Shown: piece by piece, positions 47,128 to 58,900 of the stretch
Position numbering within the stretch: the first letter of the stretch is position 1
Layout: each line of letters starts with the position of its first letter
Origin: Echinococcus granulosus
Taxonomy: Eukaryota > Platyhelminthes > Cestoda > Cyclophyllidea > Taeniidae
Direction of reading: 5' to 3'
Length of the DNA: 64,000 bases
Assembly: GCF_000524195.1 (NCBI RefSeq)
Contig: NW_020170386.1
Coordinates: 188,114 to 252,113, forward strand
Made by a program: the position numbers and the translations under genes
The notes under the pieces: generated by a model
What the model was told of the DNA's origin: nothing
Seen by the model: the letters and a program-made list of their open reading frames with translations, nothing else
The model's database searches: none

Positions 47128-50100
47128 CTGTGGAATTAAAATCAAACTTCGATTTAAAAAACCAGTGTTTTCACACCTTTTTGATTTTGTTTTTTAAGTA
47201 GTTTAGATGGCAGTCATGTGTGCTAGACCAAGATTTCGAGTAAGTATTTTAAGAACTTATCAGGCTGGAGCGTTGATGAGACTGGTGGGATGGCCCTATT
47301 GCGCAGTTTACGGGAGGACGTGCACATCAGATAAGACGAATGGCTGGGCAACTGACAATGCGCCCCAACCGTCTCATTGCTTATCTCCCCTGTCACAGTA
47401 TCATCTTTCCAACTCTCTCGTGCGGTTAAGGAATAATTCATTCTTCACGAGCAGGCAAAATAAACCGATTTTATGGCACATTTTAAATTATTCGTTAATT
47501 GAAAGACTATTACTAATCGAAGTAATGCCTTCTATGGCAATAAAATTTGCAATCCCAACTCGATGCTAAGTTTTTTGACTGCTCTTAATTTTGGCTATTT
47601 GGAATAGTTTTTCTCCTAAGCATCCGACCTGTAAAGTTGTTTCAACCACTGTAAGACGCGTGGCATCACCTCTGATGAAGACTTAGGTCTCTTTTATGAG
47701 CTTACCAATATTCCATTTGGAATTTAGTTAATGACACTCTAAAATTCGCGTTTACAACTAAATAGCTACTGTCTACAACTATCTATTTTACAAAGACACC
47801 ATGGAAGCTGCTTTCGTTGCTTTAGAAATGTATCCCCAAAAGGCAATCGATTTCAAAAGGTTATGTATAATTAAACCTTTTCCGTGAATAATAAATAGGC
47901 TCCAAAAGAGAAGTTTATTCGCCTAATTTGTAATACGTAGTAATGAAACCGAGCCAGCAGATAGTGAATCAATGGTTCACTTGCCTATTATTTTAGTTGA
48001 TGCATGTAAACACCAAAAGTTTTAAAAGTGATTTCATTATCTTTCGGCATTTACACATACTGTTTGAGTAAAAAACTTCGACAATTGGCTTCCTTTTACA
48101 GATTCATTTAATGAAAAATGTGACTGTGTTTAGTTCGAAACAATTTAGAAATTAGCATTGTTAAATATGTTCCATTTTTCATAACTATTCGAGATTCGCA
48201 CTAGTGGAATTGCCTGTTGTAAATTGTGGAGCTATAAAAAACCTTAACCTAAGTTATCTCAGTTTTTTAACACTTTAATTTTCCCCTAGTTCCAACGTGT
48301 CTCCGGAGCCCATTGTTTGAAGAATGCACTTAAATGAATACCATTTTCGTGGTCTACACATCTAGTGAACTTTTCTTCAGACCTAAAACGCAAACATGAT
48401 TTAATATTTTCACTAAAAGAGTGAAAACATCATATTCGAACCCTAGGGTGCTTTTTTCTAGCACACTGAAAGGTTTTAAGGGTTCAGTGGTACCAACTTT
48501 TAGTTGATAAAAATGAAATCTGATTAAAAAACCGTAAATGCTTTTAACCCCGGAGAATATGAAATCGCCTCCATTTTGTCGTTGCCCTCTCTGTTCATTT
48601 ACTTATTCATTATATCATTCCATTCGTCATGATTGCTTAAAACTGTACACATCCTCGTTACCATCATCAAAGGCGTTTAAATGTCTACGCAATTGTTACT
48701 GCAGGAAATTTAATAGCTCCCACTTCATGTACCTTTACTCTAAATTGGAAATTAGTAGTAAAATTGCTTTTGTAAGAAAGTAACCAATAATTGACTTGGA
48801 CTTAAAAGAATGGCTAAATTAGTAGTTGTTAAAATGTGGTAATTTTTGAATAGTAGGCTATTTTAGCTTAATAAAAACCTGACTTAAGTCTGGATAGCAA
48901 CTTAGCTATGTTCATAGGATCTTGGAATAAAGGATTGTTCCGAGCGCAAAATTCGCTGCAGTTAAACGAGCACAATAGAAGACACTTAGAACTAAAAATC
49001 TCTCACAGTGGATTTGTTTTCCATTTAGCGTCTACGCCCATTAGACTGGGGCAGAAGTGTGAAAAACAATTCCGAACATCACGTTAACTCAGCACCCTTT
49101 CCTACCTCAATTCGCTTAATGCTGTCAATCACCGTTTCACAATGGCCGCCTTTGGGTTTGTAGGCAGAGATGCAAAGGACAACGCTGCTTCCGAAAATTA
49201 ATAGCGTAAATTTTAATAATGAAATCATGATTTGCCTGAGTTTGCAATGCACCGCCAACAGCGAGCATCACACCTGAGTGTTAGTAATTTTAACCTCTCT
49301 GTGAAGTAAAGATGTGCTCCTTATAGTGAAGGAATGCCCTGCGTTATTCCAGTTCAGCAACATCAGAGGCAGTGGTTCATGAAGTGGGCCAACTTTATTT
49401 ATCCGTATTTGGAATGCCCATTTTCATTTGCGTCAGGTGGATAAGGGCCAACACCGTCACAATATCTCATTTTCGATACAGTTATTTAGCAATGAGATTA
49501 TATTAGAGACGGTCGCTGGTAGGGTTTGCAATTACTTTCAGCCCATTTACATGCGACTTCATCTATATCGTTTATTCACTTCATCCGATTCGTCACTCCC
49601 GTGCTACATATGAGGCGACATTGTTTGATTAAATGTCCGTGGGGTGGAAGCCAAATGGCCAGCAAGCAAATTATGTCCCTTTCCTCAACTCATAACTACG
49701 CACTTCCAGTCTCAGTTGGCTTGTCTTTTTGCTGTTCTAGTCTGTTCAGCAGATTTCGACATTCCTCTCAGAGCCGGTTAAATGTTTTTCTTTTGGTGGT
49801 CATCATATTCTTCTCGCTATAGTTCGGGTGCTACACCGTTTCGACTAAAAGTCATTTGCGTGTGCGAGTAAGTAACTTAAAGCGGCGATAAACAAAACCA
49901 AACACCATAGTTTTCTTCCTTACTTTTAGCGAATCGAAGACACCCCGAAAGCTCTAAGTCAATGAATATAATTTGGAAAAAGAGTCCACATCACCAGATG
50001 ACTTTACCAAATTTTTTACTCGTTATAATACTAGATTTACAAACACTTCCTTCTTCGTGTTTTTGGACGGAAGAGCTAAACCCGGTTTTTACCAAACAAT

Positions 50101-51622
50101 GTCTTTTTACTAAAAAATTTCAACACATGGTTAATTAAGGACTCTCAAAAAACGTGCCGCGTTTTTCCAAGGACTTATAAATGAAACGGTATAACTAGAT
50201 TCAGCACGAAAAGTTTTTGGTGGGCAAACCGAATCTTACCCTTAGCCTAATTTTCTACGAATTCTGGAACACAAAGTGCATTTGGTTCAAAGGGATGCAT
50301 CATGTCACTACAGCTTGCTTAAAATTTCAGTAAAAATGGATCCTTTATTAGTTCCCTTGGGAACTTTCTAGTAAATAAACGTTTTGTATTCTGAGTTGCT
50401 ATGGTAAGAACTAAGTCGCGGCCCTGAAGTCTATTGTAGATGAGGATCTAAGAGCCTCGCCATCGTTTAAGTGAGCTTTTGAAATGTCAGAAGGTGCTTC
50501 ATAAGGGTTCGGATCCCTGACGGTCAGTTCGAGGTGCACCATTAAAATAAGACACCCGAATAGGAGGGGGAAATGATGCAAAAAAGTTCTTTGAAGTGAC
50601 AGAAGATAGTGAAATGAAACGGAAAACGTATGCCTGATTGAAAAGTACATCATCTTTAAAAATTTATAAATCACTAATTTCCAAAAACGTCTAACGACAT
50701 ATTTCAGAGAATTACTGTTTGGATTGTGGTCTCAAACTGTAAAATGCAGTAATCCCTTTTTAACTATCGACTTTGCTTGCATTTGCTAACCAACTGTGTC
50801 CAATTACAAATTCGTCCAAGATAATCTTAATGACACACCATAGCATGCAATTCTATCAAACACCTTAAAATCTACCAATTTGTGCAAATTTATCTGATTT
50901 CGTAATTTGCAGATTTTTTGCAATGAACTTACTCTGCTTGGCTTAGCAGACAATCCATACACTGTCTTTGGATGTGTCTCTATCTCCATGGCGTAATGGT
51001 GCGCTCCTTGTGAATCTCCTCCCACTGTCGAGCCTGTGTATGTAGTCGTGCAGGGCTTGTAGCGATCCTGCGAAAAAGTATTCTGACCGTAGATGGAGAC
51101 AGGGCCGTGTTCGGCGAGTTCCCCAGAGCAAGACCCACCACTAAGGGACCCGCCTTCCTCCTCCTCCTCCTCCTCCTCCTCCTCCTCCTCCTCTACCTCC
51201 TCCTCGCATTCAGAGGGTGTCACCATGTTCACCATTGGAGTAGCGTTCGAACCAATTGACTTGGGACTGTATAGATTTTCCTGGACACTTGGTATCACCT
51301 CCTTCCAATCACTTTGATAACTTGGGAACTTGATTGGTGTCGAGAGACCCTCCTCGTAGAAGCCTGATCTAAGAGCTTCACAACTCCAACTAGATGTGTA
51401 TTCTTCGTTTGAAGGTTGTTTTGTGTAGGTGGGTTGATCATATGTTACGGGATTGGGATAGATCCTATTGTCTGTGACTCGAGATGATGTGAAATCTGGC
51501 GTTTCGCCATAATAGGAGATGTTAGAGGGTGTTGTAATAAAGTTGGGCTGAAAGGGGCTACTTGAAGTGTTTGAGTTTAAGTAGTCTAGCGACATTATCT
51601 TCTCCGTGGCCATTGGGAACAT
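45637..51622 (-). CDS. soxB: SoxB-class HMG-box transcription factor, two coding exons
   Basis: Nuclear DNA-binding regulator of cell fate. Model: 51622-50933 joined to 47127-45637; 2181 nt, 726 residues. The HMG box (about 278-350) starts [20 protein letters not shown], continues [16 protein letters not shown] and ends [10 protein letters not shown]; these wordings are typical of group B Sox proteins. Within the box, [14 protein letters not shown] and [10 protein letters not shown] differ from vertebrate SoxB. N-terminal to the box lie about 277 residues with a poly-Glu run, long for SoxB proteins, where the box is usually near the N-terminus. C-terminal to it are Ala, Gln/His and Ser-rich stretches fitting an activation region. 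ATG 51622 has an in-frame TAG two codons upstream. Splice sites are AGA|GTAAGT and TTCCACAG|GTG, both phase 0. The exact group-B subgroup is not resolved. Confidence 0.9.
47128..50932. other. Sox intron
   Basis: 3.8 kb between GTAAGT and TTCCACAG on the minus strand. It includes a 43-codon ATG frame on the same strand (50411-50542) discussed under findings. Otherwise AT-rich with no supported feature. Confidence 0.7.
50933..51622 (-). CDS. soxB: Sox coding exon 1: acidic N-terminal extension
   Basis: 230 codons from ATG 51622 to AGA|GTAAGT. The sequence is rich in Ser, Tyr, Pro and Asn, with a run of about 13 uninterrupted Glu residues encoded almost purely by GAG (the CTC repeat on the plus strand). 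No domain is recognisable. It is linked to the HMG exon by the phase match and by lying directly upstream on the same strand. Confidence 0.78.
51156..51205 (+). repeat. (CTC)n trinucleotide repeat coding poly-Glu in Sox
   Basis: About 16 near-perfect CTC units on the plus strand, interrupted by one TAC; read on the minus strand as GAG codons in Sox exon 1. Near-pure codon use suggests recent slippage and possible length variation among individuals. Confidence 0.9.
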
Positions 51623-54057
51623 TAACTATGTCGTCTTAGGGCAAGGGCTGATGTTTGAGTGAGCCTGCTATTCGCCTCTTATGCTTATTGGTGCCTATTA
51701 GCCAATTGTGAAGCAACGGCAAGCCTTCCGCAAATCGTTCCACGCCGATTGGTGCGTGCCAGGGATGAGCGTCTGACGTACACGCATGTGCTTCTCCATG
51801 TGCAAAGGTAGTGGTTGCTTTCCGCCCAACGGGGTTTGGGGCTTCTTTATCGATTCCTCGCCTTTTATTATGCCCAAAAATACTTGGGTGTAAAGGAACA
51901 TCTTATGATTCAGTGGCAGCTTCCCTTGTAATTATTAAGGTATGAAACGAATTAGTTGATTATAAAATATCATATTTAGTCTTAAAACAACCTAAAGTCG
52001 TTGGTGAATTCAATAAGTGAGAGGTTTTGTTAGCAACCTAATAAAAAGTCTGAAGGATAAAAGCCTCTCAACATGTTCGTTTCATCACCTTTTTCTTATA
52101 ATTGGTGTGTTTATCAAAATTTCTTGTTAGCGTAGGTCCAACTGCTAAATTGGTATTCAGTGTTTCATGACTTAACTATGGAGGAGGCAACGAATAGTTC
52201 AACGTTAGATTTCTTCCTCTTCTTAATTCTCACTTATGTAGCAATACAATAATCAAAGTCATCAATGGACCCTTTTACCGAAAAGCGGTTTTGTTCACCT
52301 TTAGCGAGTGCAAACACCATGATAATTTTTCTTGCGTACTTTATTAGTTCACATAAAAAGTAAGCGTTTTAAACATTCATAAGGCCTAATTTTTTTGGCC
52401 ATAGTTTTGTACCTTAATTTGAGTGTGTCCTCATTACTCTAGGTCCAAAAATGTAGCATAGATAACGCGAATGTCCTAATACACTTCTATGAACAAATTC
52501 GACTTGCATACTCATGCTAATAGTGACAGCTTTTGTCATTTATTCTCAAACAGGTAGCTTCTTTAGTTAATTGAGAACTTCGAGAATAGACCCCTGTATT
52601 CACCAATAATAAGAGGAACTGTTAGAACGCCGCACATGCGGGTGGGCCACGAGCGAGAATAGGACATAGTAGTGTGTAATGCCTAGTTGCTATGGCTAGA
52701 ATCAGGCGACGGTAGCTACTCTGGCCCGACAGCCCCTTCACTTTAGCAACAGATGCGCACGTGTGCTACCTGAGTGAGGGAAGAGGGTGATCCAGGTGGG
52801 CCGCAGCTGATACCTCCTCCACCATCACCAAAACTGCTGCCACTACTTCACCTGCCGTTGAAATGTGGGTTTCGTGAGTAAGCCTGTATGAATCCACTTT
52901 GACCTCCACACCCGTATACGGTGCCATTGTACTGCATACAAGGATACCTTTGTCTTGGAAGCTTTAGCATTTGATGACTATTTATCCTTCTTTACTCTGT
53001 CGTTTTCTACCTCTTTGGGTACTCTCTTTAATCCTTTCCCGGGCTGCAAATGAAAATAATTTCACTTGCCAAAATTTCACTTTTCTAAACCGACAATGTT
53101 AATAAATACTTACTCGTGAAGGCACACATATGCTCTCGTTCTGTATGGAATCTCTGCTCTTGAAGTCCATATTTATTAATCTCCACGGTAGCTAAATTAG
53201 CGGCGTGCAGTATTATCGAGGTCACACTAGAATATACTCCTCTCTCATTTTGCAAAAACTTTTTCTAAATATGACACGAAATACCTAAGCTTTTATAAAT
53301 GCTTTAGGAACAATATCTATTGACTCGCCTTACACCATTTTATTAACACTTTCTTCAAAAAAAAGAATAATCTTAAGAATTTTATTAGATCATACAACAT
53401 CTCTTGGACATTCTCCTACACAGTTCTGTCTGTGCGTTTACTATCGGCATTATTATCAGGGCTATGTTTAGTGGCTAGATTTTCTCATCTTCAGCGTCAA
53501 AGTTGAGTTTTACCCATCAATCAAACCTGCATTTCGTTTCCGAACAACAATTTTCCATAAAATAATTTTGTTCACCAGTTACTCGTGGTGAACTTTTCTC
53601 CAATTAACTTCAAGGTCATCTGGAAGTTTAGTTGCTTCCCTCATCCCGTTACACAAACAAAGCTCATTTCTTAATTTCCCTTTGCTTTGTTAAAATTTCT
53701 TTCTACTGGTATAAGTATCACTTAGAAGAATTGTTAATTTTGATGCGGTTACTCGCCTTTGGATTTGGGTGTGATTGTGAAGATTGTTTGCATCCTATGT
53801 GCCGTGTTAAAAGTGGATTTTAAGATAAAGCCTTTTTCTTCCAACTTTTCTTAATGCTCAGACATTTCAGATGTTTAAGCATCAGTTGCCGGCTGACTTA
53901 ATTAAAACATCTTCATGTTTGACACGCATGAACCACCGTAGCAATATTGTTAGCTTTAAACTCAAAACGGGAATTTAAACTTTTCAGGGAGATTAACATG
54001 AATTGAAAACAAACGCCGTGACTAGGGGAGAAAAACAATATTTGCTCTCCACCCCGC

Positions 54058-54198
54058 ACACATACATACACACATGATGCTCTCTCTCCCCCACCCTCTC
54101 TATAGTTGTCTGCGTGTGTGTGTGTGCATGCATGGTGAGATGCAATGAAAGTGATATGTCCAACATTGCCCCAAACAAGCACACACACACGCACGAGG
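54058..54198. repeat. CA/TG microsatellite cluster with inverted arms
   Basis: Three alternating dinucleotide tracts, CA-rich at 54058-54077, TG at 54112-54127, CA at 54179-54192, separated by CT-rich sequence. The second and third are exact reverse complements over 14 bases. The 219-codon minus-strand frame running through here (53913-54572) is low-complexity and not supported as a gene. Confidence 0.85.
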
Positions 54199-55789
54199 TT
54201 GAGGGGAGGCGTGGCTGAGGGGGAGGGTGCGTGTGTATGTGGGAAAAATCTCTTTTGTCTATTCCAGGTACGCGTGCACGGCGGAGAAGTTTGGCATATC
54301 AGATAAATTTTCTCCCCTTTCTCTGTGCTCGGTCTGCCACGCACTGTCACGGTGGGGTGATGGGTATTCAGGAGTTGAATTTTGCCTATCCTTTGTATGA
54401 GCATCCCCCTTGACTGACGAAGCGCGGTCGGGTAATGAAGTTTACTGGCACTTGGAGGCCCTACACTCATGTAGGTTATTACAACCCAAACTCCAATCTT
54501 TTCCCCTCTCTCTCTCCCTCCGCCAGTGGAACGTTCCTCATAAATCGTTCTACCAAGCCCCTTTGCTCCCAACTTCTTCGGTGTTGTTTTATTTCCTTAA
54601 CTAGTCGTAGGCAAATGATGCATTCGCAAACGTATGCAATTGTATGCAAAACTCATTTTTAACAAATGGTAATCAGTATATGGTCATTGTCAACCAGCCT
54701 GTCATTTGTGCCAATTACGGTAAGTAGTATAATCTCCGTTAGTGGAGGTTGCTAATATGTACATTTTACACCGTAAGGAGTTCTGCATAGATACGTAGAG
54801 TAATTTAAAGTAAACCAAGCTATTCTAAGGTTTTAACAAAGACCACCAATGGCACCACTATAAATCGGATTTTCTCGAAATTAAAATGATCTTAAGTCCA
54901 TCAAGTTTTCGCACAAATCCTAGCAAGCAGATGGGAAAGGCATATTTCGACGGCGGTCATTTCACAATCTTGAGCATTATGACGGAGATTTCGTTCACTC
55001 CGAGAGCCAATAAGAAGTTGGCTATTTATTGTTAAGATTGTTAGATGGCATTGGTGACCGATTTTTAACTTTTCCCTAAGGGTTACCTATTTATACCTAA
55101 AGAGTGGATTTTGGTAGATTTTATTCTACCCTCTTAACATTGCTCATCAAAACATCTTGAACATGATAACATTTTAAAGGTCTAAATGCATTTCTGCAGA
55201 AGTACTAATGACAATTACGGAAAAATGACTTAATGTGAATATTTCTTATGACTCTTTTTGAGTTAAAAATCAAATTAAGGACACATCAGAAATGCCAATA
55301 TGGTTCTCATCTATCTACTTATGCAGCGTACTAATTTTTATGGCCAATTCTTGATAATTGTGGTGTTTAAAGGGCCGGAGATGCTTCATTTATACTGAAT
55401 GCACGTGAAACAGCGCCACTTGATACAAAACTGGCAATACACCCGAACGCAATGGATCCTCAGACCTAAGAAAGTCAGCACCGGTAGAGCACCTTTATTT
55501 CACAACACAACCCCTTTTTGTAATTTTACACTATGGTTTCAAAATTCCGGTGATTTTGTACTAAGCTAAACAGATGTAAAAGCTCTATTTTACATGCATG
55601 ACTGCAGTAAAATAACTGTGCCTTCCTGCCACGTTGATAAGTTATCTTCACTCCGAGTCCCTTTCAAACTTCGCTGAAATTATTGCAAGCACCTTTTTGA
55701 AAAATTGACATCAACTTCGGTGGGGGTGCCGCTCACTACAAGGGGACTACTCCAAGGAATAGTAACAAATCCGTTCAAACACCTGTCCC

Positions 55790-55984
55790 CTACTGCCATT
55801 TATCGACAGTGGCGGCCCCAACTTCACACTTAGCTCCACCTAAAACCCTGGCATTGGTGCTGTAAAAAAGTGAAATAGTTCTCACTCGTCTCTTACTGAC
55901 ACGTCGGCACAGTTGAAAATGGCCTGGTAAACCCGTAGTCCGTAAAGCAGTACTGGCGATGGTTGCGCCAAAAGCGAAACCCAT
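55790..55984 (-). CDS. Candidate small open frame with possible 37 bp intron
   Basis: ATG 55984 opens a minus-strand frame (MGFAFGATIASTALRTTGLP) lying in a locally GC-rich patch. It contains GTAAGA at 55896 and TTTTTTACAG ending at 55860, a 37 bp segment of the same form as the MPDU1 introns. Unspliced it ends TAG at 55790; spliced it would end a few codons after the junction. Product unknown. Confidence 0.2.
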   Translation of the reverse strand: MGFAFGATIASTALRTTGLPGHFQLCRRVSKRRVRTISLFYSTNARVLGGAKCEVGAATVDKWQ

Positions 55985-58900
55985 GTCACAAAACCGGAGC
56001 GGTTTGGATAAAATGGAAATCAAGCTTAATATAATGGTTAAAATAAGGTATCTAAATATTTCGTATGTTCGGAACTATTGTGTCGTAAATTGTTTACTAA
56101 TTATCTAGTTCTCCCAATTTTGTTCCGTTGTTGCGTCATTAATAAAAAGCCCAAACCTCCTCTTAGAAATCAGGCAAAAAGGAGAGCGCGGCGAGCTCGT
56201 CAAAGATACGTGAATTTTGCACCCACCCACCTACCTGACCCGGATTAGTCACCATCTGATGAGATGAGACAGACCAGCCTAACGAACACAAAAGGGGAAA
56301 CAGTGACAGAAAGCGAACGACAGATTTAATGAAAATAAGATTGAAATGTTAATTAGAAGATGAGTGAGAATGGTGTCGCCCACATCAACTATGCTCCATG
56401 TGTCTAGGTGCCCTCACAACACCTTTTTATTTGTAATATTGGGAGCATTAAAAAATTCCATAAAAATCTCTCATGATTCGCATTAAACGCGAGATGACGG
56501 CCTATATTATTCATTGTGCTTCAGTAGCATTGTTTTGATGGCTTGGCGACTTAAAAATGAACATCACACTCAACCAAATGCTTGCTATGAAACAGGTCGA
56601 AGACAGTTATCGTCGGATCCGTTTAGTGTCCGAGTGCCAGTAATAAGGCTCAGACCAACTAAAGTAGTCTCCAAGACACAATCAGTTGGCTTTTTTCGAT
56701 CTCTATGCTTTCAGTAGATCATCTGTTCATCACGGCAGTTACACTTTTTATAATAAACTCCTTATGATCAGTACTCCGGTCTTATAACGGACCGAGGTTG
56801 GCTATCATTGTCGTATGCAAATCAAGTAAAAGTTCTTTTGGCTGTTTATTTCATGTCGCCAGATGGCTGTTGAGTTACTTACATCTGCTTTCATTCCAGT
56901 CGAAAGTACTTAAGTCGGGAAAATAATGAGGATGGTTTGAAATAAAGACTGTGTGGATAAATTGTTAGTGGTCCCATCGAAGGCACAAATAGCTTCAAAC
57001 GCAACTAGTCCTTTGGTCATCAAAAGGGTACGATGACTAGCAGCAAGTGCAAGATCTTATCGTTTAGCCTCGTCATGCCACTGAGCTGGCCCGTCATAAC
57101 CCAGAATATCGCCTCATTCTTTCGTGAATACGAATTATCAGTTGTTAAGAGTTGGCACAGGACTGTCCCCTCAAGTATCCTTGATTTGCTGCTTAGGCTA
57201 GGATCTTTCTCAGTGCTTTCGATTGCTTATCCACTAACTGCTCCATCTGCTTATCTTAAATATGTAAGGACGAATCTTTCATATCGCCCTTATCCGTTCG
57301 ACTATGCTGTAAAACATAAGAATGTCTTAAGTTTAGCTGATATTGTGCATCAATGTTTAAAAATGGCCTATAATTTCGAGAATCCTGGAATTTTGCCTGC
57401 GTAAGCCATGCTCCTAGTGGAATACGCTAACAAGCTTTCGCTTTAAAGGAACCTTACCCTCTTGTTAAAGGCCACAACTTGAATGCTAACATTAGGTGGT
57501 GGATGGGAGCAAATTTTTATGCAGCTCTACATAATCATACACTTAAAGCCAAAAATTAGAGTTATTTTATTTCAAGGTATTAATTAGGCTACCGTTGATA
57601 TTCAAGGATCAACTTTGGTATTTAGCCGCTTTTTTTATTTTAAATAAGAAGATAAGCACATATCTCGATAAACGATTCAATGAAACCAAGATACTTCTTC
57701 AATAGTTGTTCTCATGGTGTTCAGTTCTAAAAGAGTGAGTGTCATTGCATTGCAATCAAGCTCTTTTGCTTTTGGATTGGTAAGTGTTACCGTTTAATGC
57801 TTCAAGACAGGCACGAAACGCTTGTTTAGCAACAGAAGACAGCAAATAGAGAAGTGCATCGTAATTGGTTTACCAATCCTGGTGCCCTAAACGTACGCAG
57901 CAATAGGGCTATTTCGATAGTGGCTTCCATGCGGGCCAGGGTTGTTTGCCATGACGATACGGCCTTAACAGTCTTCGGTGAACCATCTATGCAGCTGCGT
58001 GAATTATGAGCGCTCCTGTTTCTACCCTCCAACTACCCCACTCCATCTCAAGCCCTCCCCTCTAAGCACATCACCGTTTGGACCGGAGTAGCGGCAGTGG
58101 TGATGATGCAGAAAGGAGGAGGGAAAAAAATAAGCGCGCTCTGGTTGCCAAAGCTCACATCTGCGTTGTGCGCGAGGAAATGGGCTTTGTCTGAAGGGAA
58201 GAGTGGGTTTAATAGCCACCGTCTGACATAACACACGTCTTAGCCAGGAGCGACACGGCCACTTTGCCTATTTGGCGTAAGTGGTCTATCAAATGCCACT
58301 CACATTGGCGTTCCTCCTGTAATGCTTGTTTTAGAGAACTGAAGGTTATTTTAAACAACCGAATGTACAATCATTTACCACCATTTAGTCTAAAGGCGAC
58401 TTTAATGAAAATCATCCTCTTCTGAAACATGTAACGTTACAGTTTCGTCGTGTTATTAATTTGCCTGGGTAAAAAGAATAAAAATGTAGGGAGTTTTCGA
58501 TGATAAATTTTAGTACATCCAAGATATTTTATTAGTTATGGAGAACTATACACTCATGGTCGATACTCCTTGTGTGCCACACTTTCCCCTTAAATTTTAA
58601 GATGAAAGGTTCTCATATTAATAAATCGCATAATTCGCTACAAGTTAGTTTCTTTAAATGGCTATACATTTCCACCTACACATTTAATTTTTGCTCCTCC
58701 CATCAAAATTTTACCCATATCATTTTCAGATTTATATTTGACAGGAAATGAATTTTGGTCTAATTTCATCGCAATTAACATATTCACCGAATTAAAAGCC
58801 AAGGTTTTTAGGTAAATCATCGTCCTCACTACTGGAACCGGGCGAATTGGTTAATGAATAGTAAAGTGGTATACAACATCTCATTGAATTCAAATATAGG

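Noticed and set aside
50500..50520. tRNA T-arm-like string GGGTTCGGATCCC
   Set aside because: No acceptor stem, D-arm or anticodon arm can be formed with the flanking bases.
53913..54572. 219-codon minus-strand open frame
   Set aside because: It starts at a non-ATG codon or inside CT- and GT-rich low-complexity DNA, with His/Thr/Val runs that mirror the microsatellites. No domain or splice support.
57033..57404. 123-codon ATG open frame on the plus strand
   Set aside because: No family recognised and no splice context. Could be real, but the sequence alone does not support a call.
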